From Devosia sp. Root436 (GTDB lineage: Bacteria > Pseudomonadota > Alphaproteobacteria > Rhizobiales > Devosiaceae): 64,000 nucleotides of DNA. Under the pieces are notes generated by a model. It saw only the letters and a list, made by a program, of their open reading frames with translations. It was not told where the DNA came from and did not search any database. The DNA is taken from the NCBI RefSeq assembly GCF_001426345.1, contig NZ_LMEM01000001.1:35700-99699 (forward strand), written 5' to 3'. The translations under genes were made by a program, and so were the position numbers. Positions 41,361-52,249 of this stretch are shown one piece after another (position 1 is the stretch's first letter; the number at the start of each line of letters is the position of its first letter).

Positions 41361-42173
41361 GTGAGTATAGCAGTGAACAGTTTTGCGCGCTCCGAAAGTC
41401 AAACTCCCTCCGCTGCACTCGGTGAAGCCGTGATCACTAATGGCACATCGCTCGGCGAGCTTGATTTCAACTGGGCGTCGCAGCGCCCATTGCGGTCTAC
41501 TCAGAGTGGCCTGACTTTGTCCTGGTCGCGCGGCGCGCCGGAAGCGGCGCGGGTTTCGCCGATGCGCAATGCGCAATTGGCGGGCAAGCGCCTGTTCGAT
41601 ATCGTTGGCGCCTCGCTGGCGCTGCTTGTGCTGCTGCCGCTCTTCATCGTCGTCAGCATTGCCATCAAGGCGACCAGCCGCGGCCCGGTGTTTTTCCGCC
41701 AGTTGCGGGAAGGCCGGGACGGCGTGTTGTTCACGACGCTGAAATTCCGCTCGATGAAACTTGAAGACTGCGACGATACGGGCGTCATGCAGACGCAGAA
41801 GGATGATCCGCGGATCAGCCCGATCGGCCGGTTCCTGCGGCGGACCAGTATCGACGAGCTGCCGCAATTGCTCAATGTCATCGTGGGCGACATGTCGCTG
41901 GTCGGACCGCGCCCGCATGTGCGCGGCATGGAAGCCGGCGGCCGGCCCTATCGCGAACTGGTGCCATATTACGACGCCAGGCTGGCCATGCGTCCCGGCA
42001 TTACCGGCTGGGCCCAGGCGAACGGGCTGCGCGGCTCGACCGCCGATGCGCGGCTCGCCATCAGCCGCATCGATCACGACATCGCCTATATCCAGAATTT
42101 TTCGCTTTGGCTCGACGTGAGGACCCTGATCGACACGGTTCGCCACGAGTTCATCGGCGGGTCGGGCGAGTAG
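41361..42173 (+). CDS. Priming sugar transferase (undecaprenyl-phosphate glycosyl-1-phosphate transferase)
   Basis: About 270 residues. A polar N-terminal stretch of some 70 residues precedes KRLFDIVGASLALLVLLPLFIVVSIAI, the membrane segment, and the cytosolic catalytic domain of the bacterial sugar-transferase family (ExoY/WcaJ/PssA): RGPVFFRQLREGRDGVLFTTLKFRSMK, then RRTSIDELPQLLNVIVGDMSLVGPRPH and RPGITGWAQANG. The compact one-segment form resembles ExoY rather than five-helix WbaP. It transfers the first sugar phosphate to the lipid carrier. Starts with GTG at 41361 (GTG 41373 possible); no strong ribosome site. Confidence 0.92.
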   Translation: MSIAVNSFARSESQTPSAALGEAVITNGTSLGELDFNWASQRPLRSTQSGLTLSWSRGAPEAARVSPMRNAQLAGKRLFDIVGASLALLVLLPLFIVVSIAIKATSRGPVFFRQLREGRDGVLFTTLKFRSMKLEDCDDTGVMQTQKDDPRISPIGRFLRRTSIDELPQLLNVIVGDMSLVGPRPHVRGMEAGGRPYRELVPYYDARLAMRPGITGWAQANGLRGSTADARLAISRIDHDIAYIQNFSLWLDVRTLIDTVRHEFIGGSGE

Positions 42174-43537
<1,364 letters not shown>

Positions 43538-43538
<1 letters not shown>

Positions 43539-44479
43539 TGTATCGGCTCGAAGGGCGAAAGGTCTGGGTGGCCGGGCACCGGGGCATGGTCGGCAGCGCG
43601 GTGGCGCGGCGACTGGCTTCGGAAGGCTGTGAGATCGTGTCGGCGGATCGCCGCATAGTCGACCTCAAGCGCCAGGCCGATGTCGAGGCCTTTGTCGGCG
43701 ACAAGGGGATTGATGCCGTCGTCGTGGCGGCAGCCAAGGTTGGCGGAATCCTCGCCAACGAGACCCAGCCGGCGGAATTCCTCTACGACAACCTGATGAT
43801 CGAAGCCAATATCATCGAAGCGAGCCATCGGGCCGGCATTGATCGGCTGCTGTTTCTCGGATCGTCGTGCATCTACCCCAAATTCGCGCCGCAACCCCTG
43901 ACCGAGGATGCCCTGCTGACGGGGCCGCTGGAACCCACCAACGAGTGGTATGCGGTGGCAAAGATTGCCGGCATCAAGCTGTGCCAGGCCTATCGCGCCC
44001 AATATGGGCGTGACTATATTTCGGCAATGCCGACCAATCTCTATGGTCCGGGCGACAATTTCGACCTGCAATCCAGCCATGTCATGCCGGCGCTTATCCG
44101 CAAGGCGCATGAGGCCAAGCAGACCGGCGCCAGCGCGATCACGGTGTGGGGTACCGGCACGCCGCGGCGGGAATTCCTGCATGCGGACGATTGCGCTGAT
44201 GCCCTGGTCTTCCTGTTGCAGCAGTATTCGGGGGCCGAACACGTCAATGTGGGATTTGGCGACGACATCAGCATCCTGGACCTTACCAGGCTAGTCTGCG
44301 AGGCCGTCGGTTTCGAAGGTGAGATCGTGCATGATCTCAGCAAGAAGGACGGGACGCCGCGCAAGCTGATGAGCAATGTCCGGCTGCGCGAGATGGGGTG
44401 GGAGCCCCGGATTTCCCTTCGGGACGGAATTGTGGAGACCTATAACTGGTTTCTCGCCAACCAGGGGGCCGGGCAATGA
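43538..44479 (+). CDS. fcl: GDP-L-fucose synthase
   Basis: A 313-residue epimerase/reductase completing GDP-L-fucose from the Gmd product. The NADP site is VAGHRGMVGSAVARRL (residues 10-25), then LFLGSSCIYPKFAPQP (active-site Ser/Cys), WYAVAKIAGIKLCQAY with Tyr and Lys, and PTNLYGPGDNFD. The ATG overlaps the gmd TGA; an in-frame start upstream (43352) lies inside gmd and is not used. Its stop overlaps the next gene by 4 nt. Fucose is therefore a likely component of the polymer. Confidence 0.96.
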
Positions 44480-45438
44480 GCCATACCGCGGTTATTTTTG
44501 GGGGGTCCGGCTTCTTCGGCACCCATCTCGCGCGGCAACTGGCCGAAGACCCGGCGGTGGAACGCATCGTGCTGGCCGATCTGCGGGAGCCGCGATTTGC
44601 CCATGCCAAGGTCGATTTTGTGCATTGCGACGTGCGCGAACCGATCGACATCGCGGTCAGCGGCGAGGTGGTCATCTACAATTTTGCCGCGGTCCACACG
44701 ACGCCAGGCCATGAAGACTGGGAATATTACTGGACCAATGTGCGTGGCGCGATCGAGGTCTGCCGTTTTGCCGACCGTGTTGGGACCAAGCGACTGTTCT
44801 TCACCTCGACTATGGGCATCTATGGGCCGCAGGAAGTGCGTGTCGACGAGGATACGCCACCGCTGGCGGTGACGGCCTATGGCAAATCCAAGCTGCTGGC
44901 CGAGAAGATTCACGAGGACTGGCAGGGACGCGACCCGCAGCGGCGGCTAGTGGTGATGCGTCCCGCGGTGACCTTCGGGGAAGGCGAGCGCGGAAATTTC
45001 CAGCGTCTGGCCGGCCTGCTGCGCAAGGGGCGCTTCGTCTATCCGGTTCGCAAGGACACCATCAAGGCATGCGCGCCTGTCGAGGAAATGCCGCGATGCC
45101 TGGCCTATATGGCCAGCTTCGACGAACCGGTTATCCGGTTCATCTTCGCCTATCCGGAACGGACGACGACCGAGGATATCAACAAGGCGTTTCACGCCGC
45201 CGCAGGCTATGCTTTGCCCGGCGTCGTGGTTCCTGGATGGCTCATCTATACGGCAGCGTTCGGCTTCGAGATTTTGGGCAAGCTGGGACTGCGCACGTCG
45301 ATCAACCGGGCTCGCGTCCGCAAGCTGGTTCAGTCCACCAATATCTACCCCAAGGAGCTGGTCGAGCGCGGATGGCGCTTCGAGTTGCCGCTGACCGAGG
45401 CGCTGCGGCGCTGGAACGAAACGAACGGTTTCCGATGA
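44476..45438 (+). CDS. NAD-dependent epimerase/dehydratase in the capsule operon
   Basis: A 320-residue extended SDR with NAD site GGSGFFGTHLARQL (residues 8-21) and the catalytic pair in VTAYGKSKLLAEK (Tyr and Lys near residues 135-139). The C-terminal half (EMPRCLAYMASFDEPVIRFIFAYPERTTTED) is unusual for GalE-type enzymes, with a hydrophobic region around PGWLIYTAAFGFEIL. The substrate is unknown; it may process a 6-deoxy sugar or a lipid-linked intermediate. It overlaps both neighbours by 4 nt, so it is part of a tightly coupled operon. Confidence 0.85.
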   Translation: MSHTAVIFGGSGFFGTHLARQLAEDPAVERIVLADLREPRFAHAKVDFVHCDVREPIDIAVSGEVVIYNFAAVHTTPGHEDWEYYWTNVRGAIEVCRFADRVGTKRLFFTSTMGIYGPQEVRVDEDTPPLAVTAYGKSKLLAEKIHEDWQGRDPQRRLVVMRPAVTFGEGERGNFQRLAGLLRKGRFVYPVRKDTIKACAPVEEMPRCLAYMASFDEPVIRFIFAYPERTTTEDINKAFHAAAGYALPGVVVPGWLIYTAAFGFEILGKLGLRTSINRARVRKLVQSTNIYPKELVERGWRFELPLTEALRRWNETNGFR

Positions 45439-46700
45439 CACAGACTTTCGACGCCACTTTCAAGATCGTCTTCCACGACTATGGCGGGCATGCCTTTACT
45501 GCCCATATCGCACGGGAAATGGCGCGACGCGGCGTGCGGACGCATTACATGTCGTTCGGCAGCTTCGCCACGCCCAAGGGCAAGGTGGACGGAAGAGGCG
45601 GCGATCCCAAACAGTTCAGCGCCGAACAGCTGAGCATTTCGGCCCCTTTCGACAAGGAAAACCTGATCCGCCGGCGGCGGCAGCAGATCGAATATGCCCG
45701 CATTGCGGCGGCCAAGGTGCTCGAGCAAAAGCCGGATATCGTGTTCTCATCGAATTCGCCGCTCGAAGTGCAACAGCACCTGATGCGGGCCTGCCGCGCC
45801 ATAGGCGCCAAGTTCGTGTTCTGGGTGCAGGACATCCATAGCGAGGCTATCGGCCAGATCATCGGGCGCAAGAATGCACTGCTGGGCCGGCTGGCCGGCT
45901 CCTATTACCGGATGCTCGAGCGCCGTCTGCTGCAGCAGAGCGACGCCGTGATCGTCATCTCCGACGCGTTCAGGGATATGCTGGGCGGCTGGGGGCTGGA
46001 CGCCGCAAGCATGACGGTGGTCGAGAACTGGGCGCCGCTGGAAGACATACCGGTATTGCCACGCGATAATGACTGGGCCTTGCGCCACATGCGGCCGGAT
46101 CGCACGCGCATCGTTTATTCGGGCACCATGGCCCGCAAGCACAATCCGGACATGCTGCTGCATCTGGCGCGGAACCTAGACGTGGACGTCCATCTGTTCT
46201 CCGAGGGTGCCAATGCCGACTATGTGCGGCGGAGTGCGGCTGAGCAGGGGCTCGACAATGTTTTCGTCCAGGGCTGGGTGCCGGTGGATGACCTGCCCAG
46301 CATGCTGGCGGGTGCCGATATCCTCTATGCCGTGATCGAGCGCGAGGCCGGGGTATTCTCGGTGCCGTCCAAGGTGCTGTCCTATCTGGCGGCGGGGCGG
46401 CCGATCCTGGCATCCATTCCGGCGGAGAACCTGTCCAGCCGCAAGATTGCCGGAGCTGAGGCGGGCCTGGTGTCCTCGCCCGACGATGTCGAGGCGCTGC
46501 TGGCCGATGCCCGTACGCTGCTGGCCGATGGACAGTTGCGCCAGCGCATGGGGGCCAATGGCCGGCGCTACGCGGAAGCCGAATTCGACATAACGGCCAT
46601 CGGCGACCGGTTCGTCACCATCATCGAAGAGGCCGGCGCGCGGCCATTGTCGCAACAAGCCCGTCAGCCGTCGGCGCTCAGCACCCATTCAGCCGTATAG
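45435..46700 (+). CDS. Glycosyltransferase, GT4 family (WcaI/WbuB-like)
   Basis: A 421-residue GT-B glycosyltransferase. The N-terminal half has YGGHAFTAHIAREMARRG; the C-terminal nucleotide-sugar domain starts at IVYSGTMARKHNPDMLLHLA, with the donor-site VPSKVLSYLAAGRPILASIP (a relaxed E-x7-E region). The closest organisation is WcaI/WbuB, often a fucosyl- or acetamido-sugar transferase in capsule loci; the exact sugar is not assignable. The ATG at 45435 overlaps the epimerase stop by 4 nt; the longer frame upstream is not used. Confidence 0.9.
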   Translation: MTQTFDATFKIVFHDYGGHAFTAHIAREMARRGVRTHYMSFGSFATPKGKVDGRGGDPKQFSAEQLSISAPFDKENLIRRRRQQIEYARIAAAKVLEQKPDIVFSSNSPLEVQQHLMRACRAIGAKFVFWVQDIHSEAIGQIIGRKNALLGRLAGSYYRMLERRLLQQSDAVIVISDAFRDMLGGWGLDAASMTVVENWAPLEDIPVLPRDNDWALRHMRPDRTRIVYSGTMARKHNPDMLLHLARNLDVDVHLFSEGANADYVRRSAAEQGLDNVFVQGWVPVDDLPSMLAGADILYAVIEREAGVFSVPSKVLSYLAAGRPILASIPAENLSSRKIAGAEAGLVSSPDDVEALLADARTLLADGQLRQRMGANGRRYAEAEFDITAIGDRFVTIIEEAGARPLSQQARQPSALSTHSAV

Positions 46701-46704
46701 CAGG

Positions 46705-47955
46705 ATGCAACTGTCGCAGAAGATCAATAATCTTGCTTTGCTGGTCGGCGGATATCTAGCTGGTCAAGGTGGTCTGTTTCTCAGCCAAAGCTGGCTTCTG
46801 GCCAATGAGCAAGTCAGCTTGCTGGCGGCTTTCGGTCTCTGCTTTTCTGTTGCCGGCCTGTTTGCCATATTGGTCGACTTCGGTTTTATAACGGTGCTGG
46901 CACGACACGTCGCGGTGAGTGGTGAAACCCCGCACTCGATCTACTGGGTGGCGGTTGCCACGCGGATGCTGCCAGTTCTGGCTACGGTCTTTGCCGCCGT
47001 AGCCTGGATTTGTTGGCCGGGCAGTTCGCCGTTCTCACGTTCGTATGCCCTATTTGCTCTTCCCGGTGTCGTAGCCTGGTCGTTCAACCTGACTGGTATT
47101 CTGGACGGGCTCCGGTTGAGCGGCGTCAACGGAATCGCCGCGGCGATGCCGTTTCTGCTGTCAGCGGCTGCCTTGATTGTCGCCGGTGATGTGGACCCCA
47201 CGATAGCGGGGGCCCTACTTGGCGCTGCTCTTTCACTGGGATACTTTGGGGGGCTCGTGCTTCAGGTGTGCGTGTTGCTGCGCCGCCATAAGCGCTACCT
47301 GGTCTTTTCGTCGCCCACTTTCCGCGAAATAGCGGACCTCGCACCATCAGCGGTCAAGGCTCTCCTGACAACGCTGCCGGGCCAAGTGTATTTCCGGGCG
47401 CAGTTGGCCATTTGTGCCTGGCTTTTAGGCGACAACGCGGTGGCATTGCTAATCTACTGCAAGCAGATCGTCACCGCGTTTTTGCTTATGGCCTCGTTCC
47501 TGCGACGCGTGGAGTTTCCAGATCTTGCTCAAGCGCTGGCAGGTGCAACCGCCGCGCCTCTGCGCGTCGTTTACCGGATGCAGCTTGGCGGCACGCTCTT
47601 TGGCTTATTTGGTTTTGTCGGTGTGCTGATGGCCAGTCTGGTCGCAAATCAGGTGCTCTCAGGGCCTTTGACAGAGGCTGCGCGATATTTGTCCTTGTTC
47701 AGCATTCTCATATTTTCGGGCGCAGTCTCAAGCGCCACGGTGCAAGGCTTGCTGGCGACCGCGCGCTTCGGTGCCGCCGCGTTGGCCAGCGCCATCGCCA
47801 GCGTCGCTGGAGTAGGACTAAGTCTTGCTACCGTCGCGTGGCTTGGAATTGTGGGTTTTGTGCTGGCGGACCTGGTTGGCAATGTGGCGAGTGGTATTGT
47901 CTCATCCATCATGATAGCTCGCTCTTCGACCACAGGCCGGGAGTCCAAAGAGTGA
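46705..47955 (+). CDS. Wzx-like polysaccharide flippase
   Basis: A 416-residue polytopic protein, almost entirely hydrophobic, with about 12 predicted membrane segments. It resembles MOP-superfamily (RfbX/Wzx-like) flippases that move lipid-linked repeat units across the inner membrane. Characteristic points are the early VGGYLAGQGGLFLSQ segment and long hydrophobic runs through FGLCFSVAGLFAILVDFGFI. Sequence divergence is high, as is usual. Base composition from here to about 51.7 kb is AT-richer than the preceding genes. Its GTGA end overlaps the next gene. Confidence 0.85.
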   Translation: MQLSQKINNLALLVGGYLAGQGGLFLSQSWLLANEQVSLLAAFGLCFSVAGLFAILVDFGFITVLARHVAVSGETPHSIYWVAVATRMLPVLATVFAAVAWICWPGSSPFSRSYALFALPGVVAWSFNLTGILDGLRLSGVNGIAAAMPFLLSAAALIVAGDVDPTIAGALLGAALSLGYFGGLVLQVCVLLRRHKRYLVFSSPTFREIADLAPSAVKALLTTLPGQVYFRAQLAICAWLLGDNAVALLIYCKQIVTAFLLMASFLRRVEFPDLAQALAGATAAPLRVVYRMQLGGTLFGLFGFVGVLMASLVANQVLSGPLTEAARYLSLFSILIFSGAVSSATVQGLLATARFGAAALASAIASVAGVGLSLATVAWLGIVGFVLADLVGNVASGIVSSIMIARSSTTGRESKE

Positions 47956-49247
47956 TTGCGGCGATTGGATATATTAGCCTGGCGCTGGCTATTGCATTCT
48001 GGATGCGGCGGCCATCGCTGGATGCCACGTCAGTTTTCCTGACCTACATGACTGCGTCGATCGGTGTGACGCATGCGGCGGCCAACTATTTTGGCGCGGC
48101 TTCAAGTAGTCTGGTGATGGACATTACCTCCGATCTGGCGGATGTTCTTTTCGCCGTAATGTGCGTGGCGATATTCATTATTGTAATTATTGCCAACGTT
48201 TCCTCACGCGCGGGTGGAAAAATTAAGGAATCCTCTCCTCCGAGGAATGCGCGCGCTGCCCGATCTCTTGCCGTAGCTTCTATCATCCTGTCTGTATTGT
48301 TTGTTCTGATAATGTCGCGAATATATGGCGGCGTTAGTGAATTTGTTTTCAGGATGTTCGCCCGGGTTCAACTCTTTAATTCCGTGGCCAATTTTACCCT
48401 GCTGCTAAATTGGGGTTCAATCGTACTTTCGGCGTTTGCTTTTAATTTTCTTCCGCGTGTTCGACCCAACGCGACTACAGCGCTGGTTTTTATTTCGGTG
48501 TTTCTTTCGGCGCTCGTGGCGCTTTCCAGCGGCGGCCGCTCTGTGCTGTTATTGTACATTGTTTCGATCGCTTTTAGATACATTATCAGGCTGTCATCTA
48601 CCAAGTTTATATTGTTCGGCTTCCTGATGGTAGTTGCGACTTTGTTTGTTTCGTCGCTTCTCATTACAGCAAGATATGAGGCTCAAGATGCGGCAATTTT
48701 ACAAGATTCGGAGGAAGACTCCGTTTTTGTTCGGGGTGTCACCGGACTGGCGTATCTTGATCATATGGTCTTGGCGCACGAGTATGCGAATGCCCACGGG
48801 CATGATCTCGGGCAGCTCTACTTCAATGTCCTGACCTTCCCAATTCCACGGGATCTGTGGCCCGGCAAGCCGCTGCTCATAAGTAGTCTCGTTCGGCAGT
48901 ATCGCTATGGAGACGTAACGGGGGGCACGCCGCCTGGGCTTTTCGGTGAGGCGTACATTGCGTTCGGCTATTGGGGGATCGCGCTGGTGGTCCCGCTACT
49001 GGGTTTTGTCTTGGGGAAGGTCGATCGATTGGTTCGCTTGGCGCGAAGCACCGACAGCCCCTATCAGACTGCCCTGGCAGGGATAGTGGTTCCGCTAGTA
49101 GGCTTTGCCCTTATCCGAGGAGGGGTAGACGTGGGCGCCACCAGAGTTGGCGCGCCTCTGGCATGGTGTTTCGTGGCCTGGCTGCTGATTTCCAGAAGCA
49201 GGGCGCCAAAACTGGCGCGCCATTCGCATGGCGAGACCGCTCGCTAG
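47952..49247 (+). CDS. Wzy-like polysaccharide polymerase
   Basis: A 431-residue membrane protein with about 10-11 hydrophobic segments and a large periplasmic loop (VRGVTGLAYLDHMVLAHEYANAHGHDLGQLYFNVLTFPIPRDLWPG). This layout and the PRDLWPGKPLL motif resemble O-antigen/EPS repeat-unit polymerases (the O-antigen polymerase and WzyE-like groups). It starts with GTG at 47952, overlapping the flippase stop by 4 nt; the open frame upstream runs through the flippase in another frame. It is markedly AT-rich (around 48.1-48.7 kb especially). Inner membrane. Confidence 0.82.
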   Translation: MIAAIGYISLALAIAFWMRRPSLDATSVFLTYMTASIGVTHAAANYFGAASSSLVMDITSDLADVLFAVMCVAIFIIVIIANVSSRAGGKIKESSPPRNARAARSLAVASIILSVLFVLIMSRIYGGVSEFVFRMFARVQLFNSVANFTLLLNWGSIVLSAFAFNFLPRVRPNATTALVFISVFLSALVALSSGGRSVLLLYIVSIAFRYIIRLSSTKFILFGFLMVVATLFVSSLLITARYEAQDAAILQDSEEDSVFVRGVTGLAYLDHMVLAHEYANAHGHDLGQLYFNVLTFPIPRDLWPGKPLLISSLVRQYRYGDVTGGTPPGLFGEAYIAFGYWGIALVVPLLGFVLGKVDRLVRLARSTDSPYQTALAGIVVPLVGFALIRGGVDVGATRVGAPLAWCFVAWLLISRSRAPKLARHSHGETAR

Positions 49248-49255
49248 GAGAAACA

Positions 49256-50512
49256 ATGAAATTTCTGATTGTAAACGCATTTGGGCGCTCCAACAGGGGA
49301 GACTCCGTCCTGTTGGACGAATGCATTCGTGACATTCGTCAATTTGACAGCGCGGCTGTCATCGCTGTCGCGGTCTATGAAGGTGCGGCCGAGGCGCGCA
49401 ATCTATACCCGGAGATCAAATGGTCTGGGCGGATCGGCAATGCGCCAGGCAAGCCAAGGACGCTGTGGTACCTGATCCTGAGTTGGCTATTCTGCATCAC
49501 TCGGTGGCCGGTATTCAGCCGCCTGCTGCCGGTGGACCAACAAGAAACGCTCGCCGAACTGCTGGCGGCAGACGTTGTCATAAGTGCGCCGGGCGGCTAC
49601 CTGCACGACAGCAATTTTGCCTATATCGTCGCTCTTCATCATATCCATCTCGGTGATCTTCTGGGGAAGCCGGTGGTTCTGGCGCCCCAAAGCTATGGAC
49701 CTGTGAACGGATTTTTGGCCCGCGCCTGGACGAGGCATATACTACAAAAGGCCGTTAAAATCTGCGCGAGAGAGCAGTATAGTTTTGACTTTCTAAGTAG
49801 CACGTTGCGTCTCGATAGTGACATCATCGCGCGTACGGGAGACAGTGCGTTTTGGAACATGGAGGCCACGACCAAGAAAGATGAGGTCGATGCACAGTTC
49901 CTCCGGCTGGGCATATCGACTGCCGCACCGATCCTTGGCCTTACGGTCGTCAACTGGCACTTTCCAGGACTTAGCCCTGCCGAACGCCTAAAATCCAGCT
50001 ACGTGAAGGCATTGACCGAGATCGTGGAAGCGGTCTCGGGGCAGTTTGGCCTGCAGCCGGTCATCTTCAACCAAGTTAGCGAGGATTTGCCGTTGGCGCT
50101 GGAAGTTCAGCGTTTGGCAAAAGTACATATCGCCGTGGATCAAATGGAACATGAGCCTGGTGTTCTTAGGGGGATGATTGGCAGATCAACGGTATTCCTT
50201 GGTACGAGATTTCATTCGTGCATATTTGCAATTATGGCGGGGAGGCCGGTTTTCTCTATTGCGTACCTCCCGAAGACAAGCTCGATTATGGCAGACCTCG
50301 GACTCGCTGACAGATACTGTCATATTGAGGCGGTGGAGGTTGAAAGGATAGTCGAGCAAATTTCGTTTGACGTTTCAAATTTGGTGGAGAGCCAGGATAG
50401 AATTTCTGATGCCGTGGTCCAATATCGGAAGAAATTCGGAAATTTTTCTGACGTATTGTCAACTATTCCGGACCTCAATCAACTGCGATCGGGCGCGGTG
50501 ACGCCGTGTTGA
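49256..50512 (+). CDS. Polysaccharide pyruvyltransferase family protein
   Basis: A 418-residue protein of the CsaB/WcaK polysaccharide pyruvyltransferase family. Landmarks are the N-terminal LIVNAFGRSNRGDSVLLDECI (the N-x-GD motif), VVISAPGGYLHD, VLAPQSYGP and the C-terminal FLGTRFHSCIFAIMAGRPVFSIAY, which holds the conserved His/Arg. It would add pyruvate ketals to a sugar or serve as a related transferase. The start ATG 49256 has AGGAG 5 nt upstream. It overlaps the next glycosyltransferase gene by 7 nt. AT-rich like its neighbours. Confidence 0.88.
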   Translation: MKFLIVNAFGRSNRGDSVLLDECIRDIRQFDSAAVIAVAVYEGAAEARNLYPEIKWSGRIGNAPGKPRTLWYLILSWLFCITRWPVFSRLLPVDQQETLAELLAADVVISAPGGYLHDSNFAYIVALHHIHLGDLLGKPVVLAPQSYGPVNGFLARAWTRHILQKAVKICAREQYSFDFLSSTLRLDSDIIARTGDSAFWNMEATTKKDEVDAQFLRLGISTAAPILGLTVVNWHFPGLSPAERLKSSYVKALTEIVEAVSGQFGLQPVIFNQVSEDLPLALEVQRLAKVHIAVDQMEHEPGVLRGMIGRSTVFLGTRFHSCIFAIMAGRPVFSIAYLPKTSSIMADLGLADRYCHIEAVEVERIVEQISFDVSNLVESQDRISDAVVQYRKKFGNFSDVLSTIPDLNQLRSGAVTPC

Positions 50513-51663
50513 ACGATCCATTGCCCAAGGAGTTGACGATTGTCACCCCTTGGATTTCTCGCGACGGTGGCGGGGTTTCAGAGTCGGTTCGCCTGTTGGC
50601 AACAGCCATGGCGGGCCCAGGCTACTATCGCATTACAATCGTGACGACGCGTGATGCTCATTTTGAGGAGGATCGCAAAGCGCTTCCCGATGGCATAAGG
50701 GTGCATGCCTTTCCGTATTTCGGGCCGGCCAACTACCGCTTTTCTCCTGGCATGCTTTGGCACATGCTGTTTTCCAAAGCGAAAATCGTCCATGTTCACG
50801 GCCTTTGGATGTTCCATTGCTTGGCGGTGTTGGCATGGTCGTTTAGAGGAAAACCGTATGTCGTCTCTCCTCACGGAATGCTCGAAGAATGGATTTTGCG
50901 CAGGTCGCCACGTCTAAAAGCGATCGTTTCGAGTCTTTACCAAGGCCTTTTCCTGCGTCGGGCGGCTGGGTTCCACGCCCTGACGAATAAGGAAGTCCAC
51001 GACATCAAACTTCAGATACCGGACGCGCGGTGCGAGATCATCCCGAACTATGCAAGTGTTCCGAAAAGCGATGGGAGAAAGCCTCGCTGGTGGCGCCCCA
51101 CAATGGATGGTCGAAAAATCTACCTCTTTCTGGGCCGAATTCACGAGAAAAAGGGCTGGCGGGAACTTCTGGAAGCGTGGGAGGCGCTGTCTGCCGCCGA
51201 CGAGAATTTTTCAAGATATTCGTGCCTGATTTACGCCGGATGGCTAGACGGCTCCTATGACCTGGAGGATCTCGTGGGTAAGGCGTTCCTCAAGAGCCAA
51301 AATGTATATTATGTCGGGCCGCAGTTTGGCTTGGCCAAATACATGACTATTCACGCCGCCGATTTCGTTTTGCTTCCCTCCAAAAGTGAGGGGTTGCCGA
51401 TGGTGATCCTTGAGGCTTGGGCCGCGTCCAAACCCGTCATTATGACGCCAGAGTGCAACTTACCCGTAGGTTTTGCGGCAGGAGCCGCTATTCAAACGGG
51501 AGACAGCGTTGACGAAATTATGGCGGCTCTCCTGACGGCAGATGGCCTGTCGCCGGACGATTTAAAAACCATGGGCGAGGCCGCTCGCGCGGTTGTGGGG
51601 GAATACTTTTCGGAGGAGGCGGTGGCCCAAAAAATGACGAAACTGTACAAGAGTGTCACTTAA
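50506..51663 (+). CDS. Glycosyltransferase, GT4 family
   Basis: A 385-residue GT-B glycosyltransferase. The acceptor half has VTPWISRDGGGVSESVRLLA and IVHVHGLWMFHCLAV; the donor half has YLFLGRIHEKKGWRELLEAWEAL and the E-x7-E motif region PSKSEGLPMVILEAWAASKPVI. It probably adds one sugar to the lipid-linked repeat. It begins with GTG at 50506 or TTG at 50509, inside the preceding gene. Part of the AT-richer block. The gap to the acetyltransferase is one base. Confidence 0.9.
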   Translation: MLNDPLPKELTIVTPWISRDGGGVSESVRLLATAMAGPGYYRITIVTTRDAHFEEDRKALPDGIRVHAFPYFGPANYRFSPGMLWHMLFSKAKIVHVHGLWMFHCLAVLAWSFRGKPYVVSPHGMLEEWILRRSPRLKAIVSSLYQGLFLRRAAGFHALTNKEVHDIKLQIPDARCEIIPNYASVPKSDGRKPRWWRPTMDGRKIYLFLGRIHEKKGWRELLEAWEALSAADENFSRYSCLIYAGWLDGSYDLEDLVGKAFLKSQNVYYVGPQFGLAKYMTIHAADFVLLPSKSEGLPMVILEAWAASKPVIMTPECNLPVGFAAGAAIQTGDSVDEIMAALLTADGLSPDDLKTMGEAARAVVGEYFSEEAVAQKMTKLYKSVT

Positions 51664-51664
51664 T

Positions 51665-52249
51665 ATGGCTCCGGTACTCCCTCGCGACGATGGCATCCTG
51701 GACTCGCGTGTCCACAACACATTTGCAGGTGCGCCGAGCTTCACCCTGCGTCACCGCGTGGTGAGAGCCTTATTTGGCGTAGTCTGGTTTATTTTGGCTC
51801 GGTGGACGCCGCCGCCAATGCATAGGTGGCGCGTATTTCTGCTCAATCTCTTTGGTGCTCGCGTCAGTCCGACAGCGCGGGTATATGGCAGCGCAAGAAT
51901 TTGGTACCCAAAAAACCTTTCAATGGCGGCACAGAGCGTCTTAGGACCCGGCGTCATCTGCTATTGCATGGCAAAGATTTCCATAGGGGAGCGGGCAATC
52001 GTTTCGCAGCGGGCGCATCTTTGTGCTGGTTCTCACCACGTTGACGATGAGCACTTTCAACTGTTCGCGGAACCAATCTCCATCGGGAGCAATGCATGGG
52101 TTGCCGCCGAGGCGTTCGTCGGACCGGGTGTTACCATCGGGCAGGGGGCTGTGCTTGGCGCGCGCGGCGTTGCAGCCAAGAACCTTTCCGATTGGACCAT
52201 ATATGTTGGCAATCCGGCCCGGCCGCTCCGCGAGCGCAAGAGGTTTTAG
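51665..52249 (+). CDS. WcaF-like acetyltransferase (left-handed beta-helix)
   Basis: A 194-residue LbetaH acyltransferase of the colanic acid WcaF type. The N-terminal amphipathic segment (RALFGVVWFILARWTPPPMHRWRVFLLNLFGARVSP) precedes the hexapeptide helix; the catalytic region is AHLCAGSHHVDDEHF and GVTIGQGAVLGARGVAAKNL. It probably O-acetylates a sugar of the repeat unit with acetyl-CoA. It is the last gene of the plus-strand operon; its stop overlaps the opposing spike gene by 4 nt. Confidence 0.88.
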   Translation: MAPVLPRDDGILDSRVHNTFAGAPSFTLRHRVVRALFGVVWFILARWTPPPMHRWRVFLLNLFGARVSPTARVYGSARIWYPKNLSMAAQSVLGPGVICYCMAKISIGERAIVSQRAHLCAGSHHVDDEHFQLFAEPISIGSNAWVAAEAFVGPGVTIGQGAVLGARGVAAKNLSDWTIYVGNPARPLRERKRF

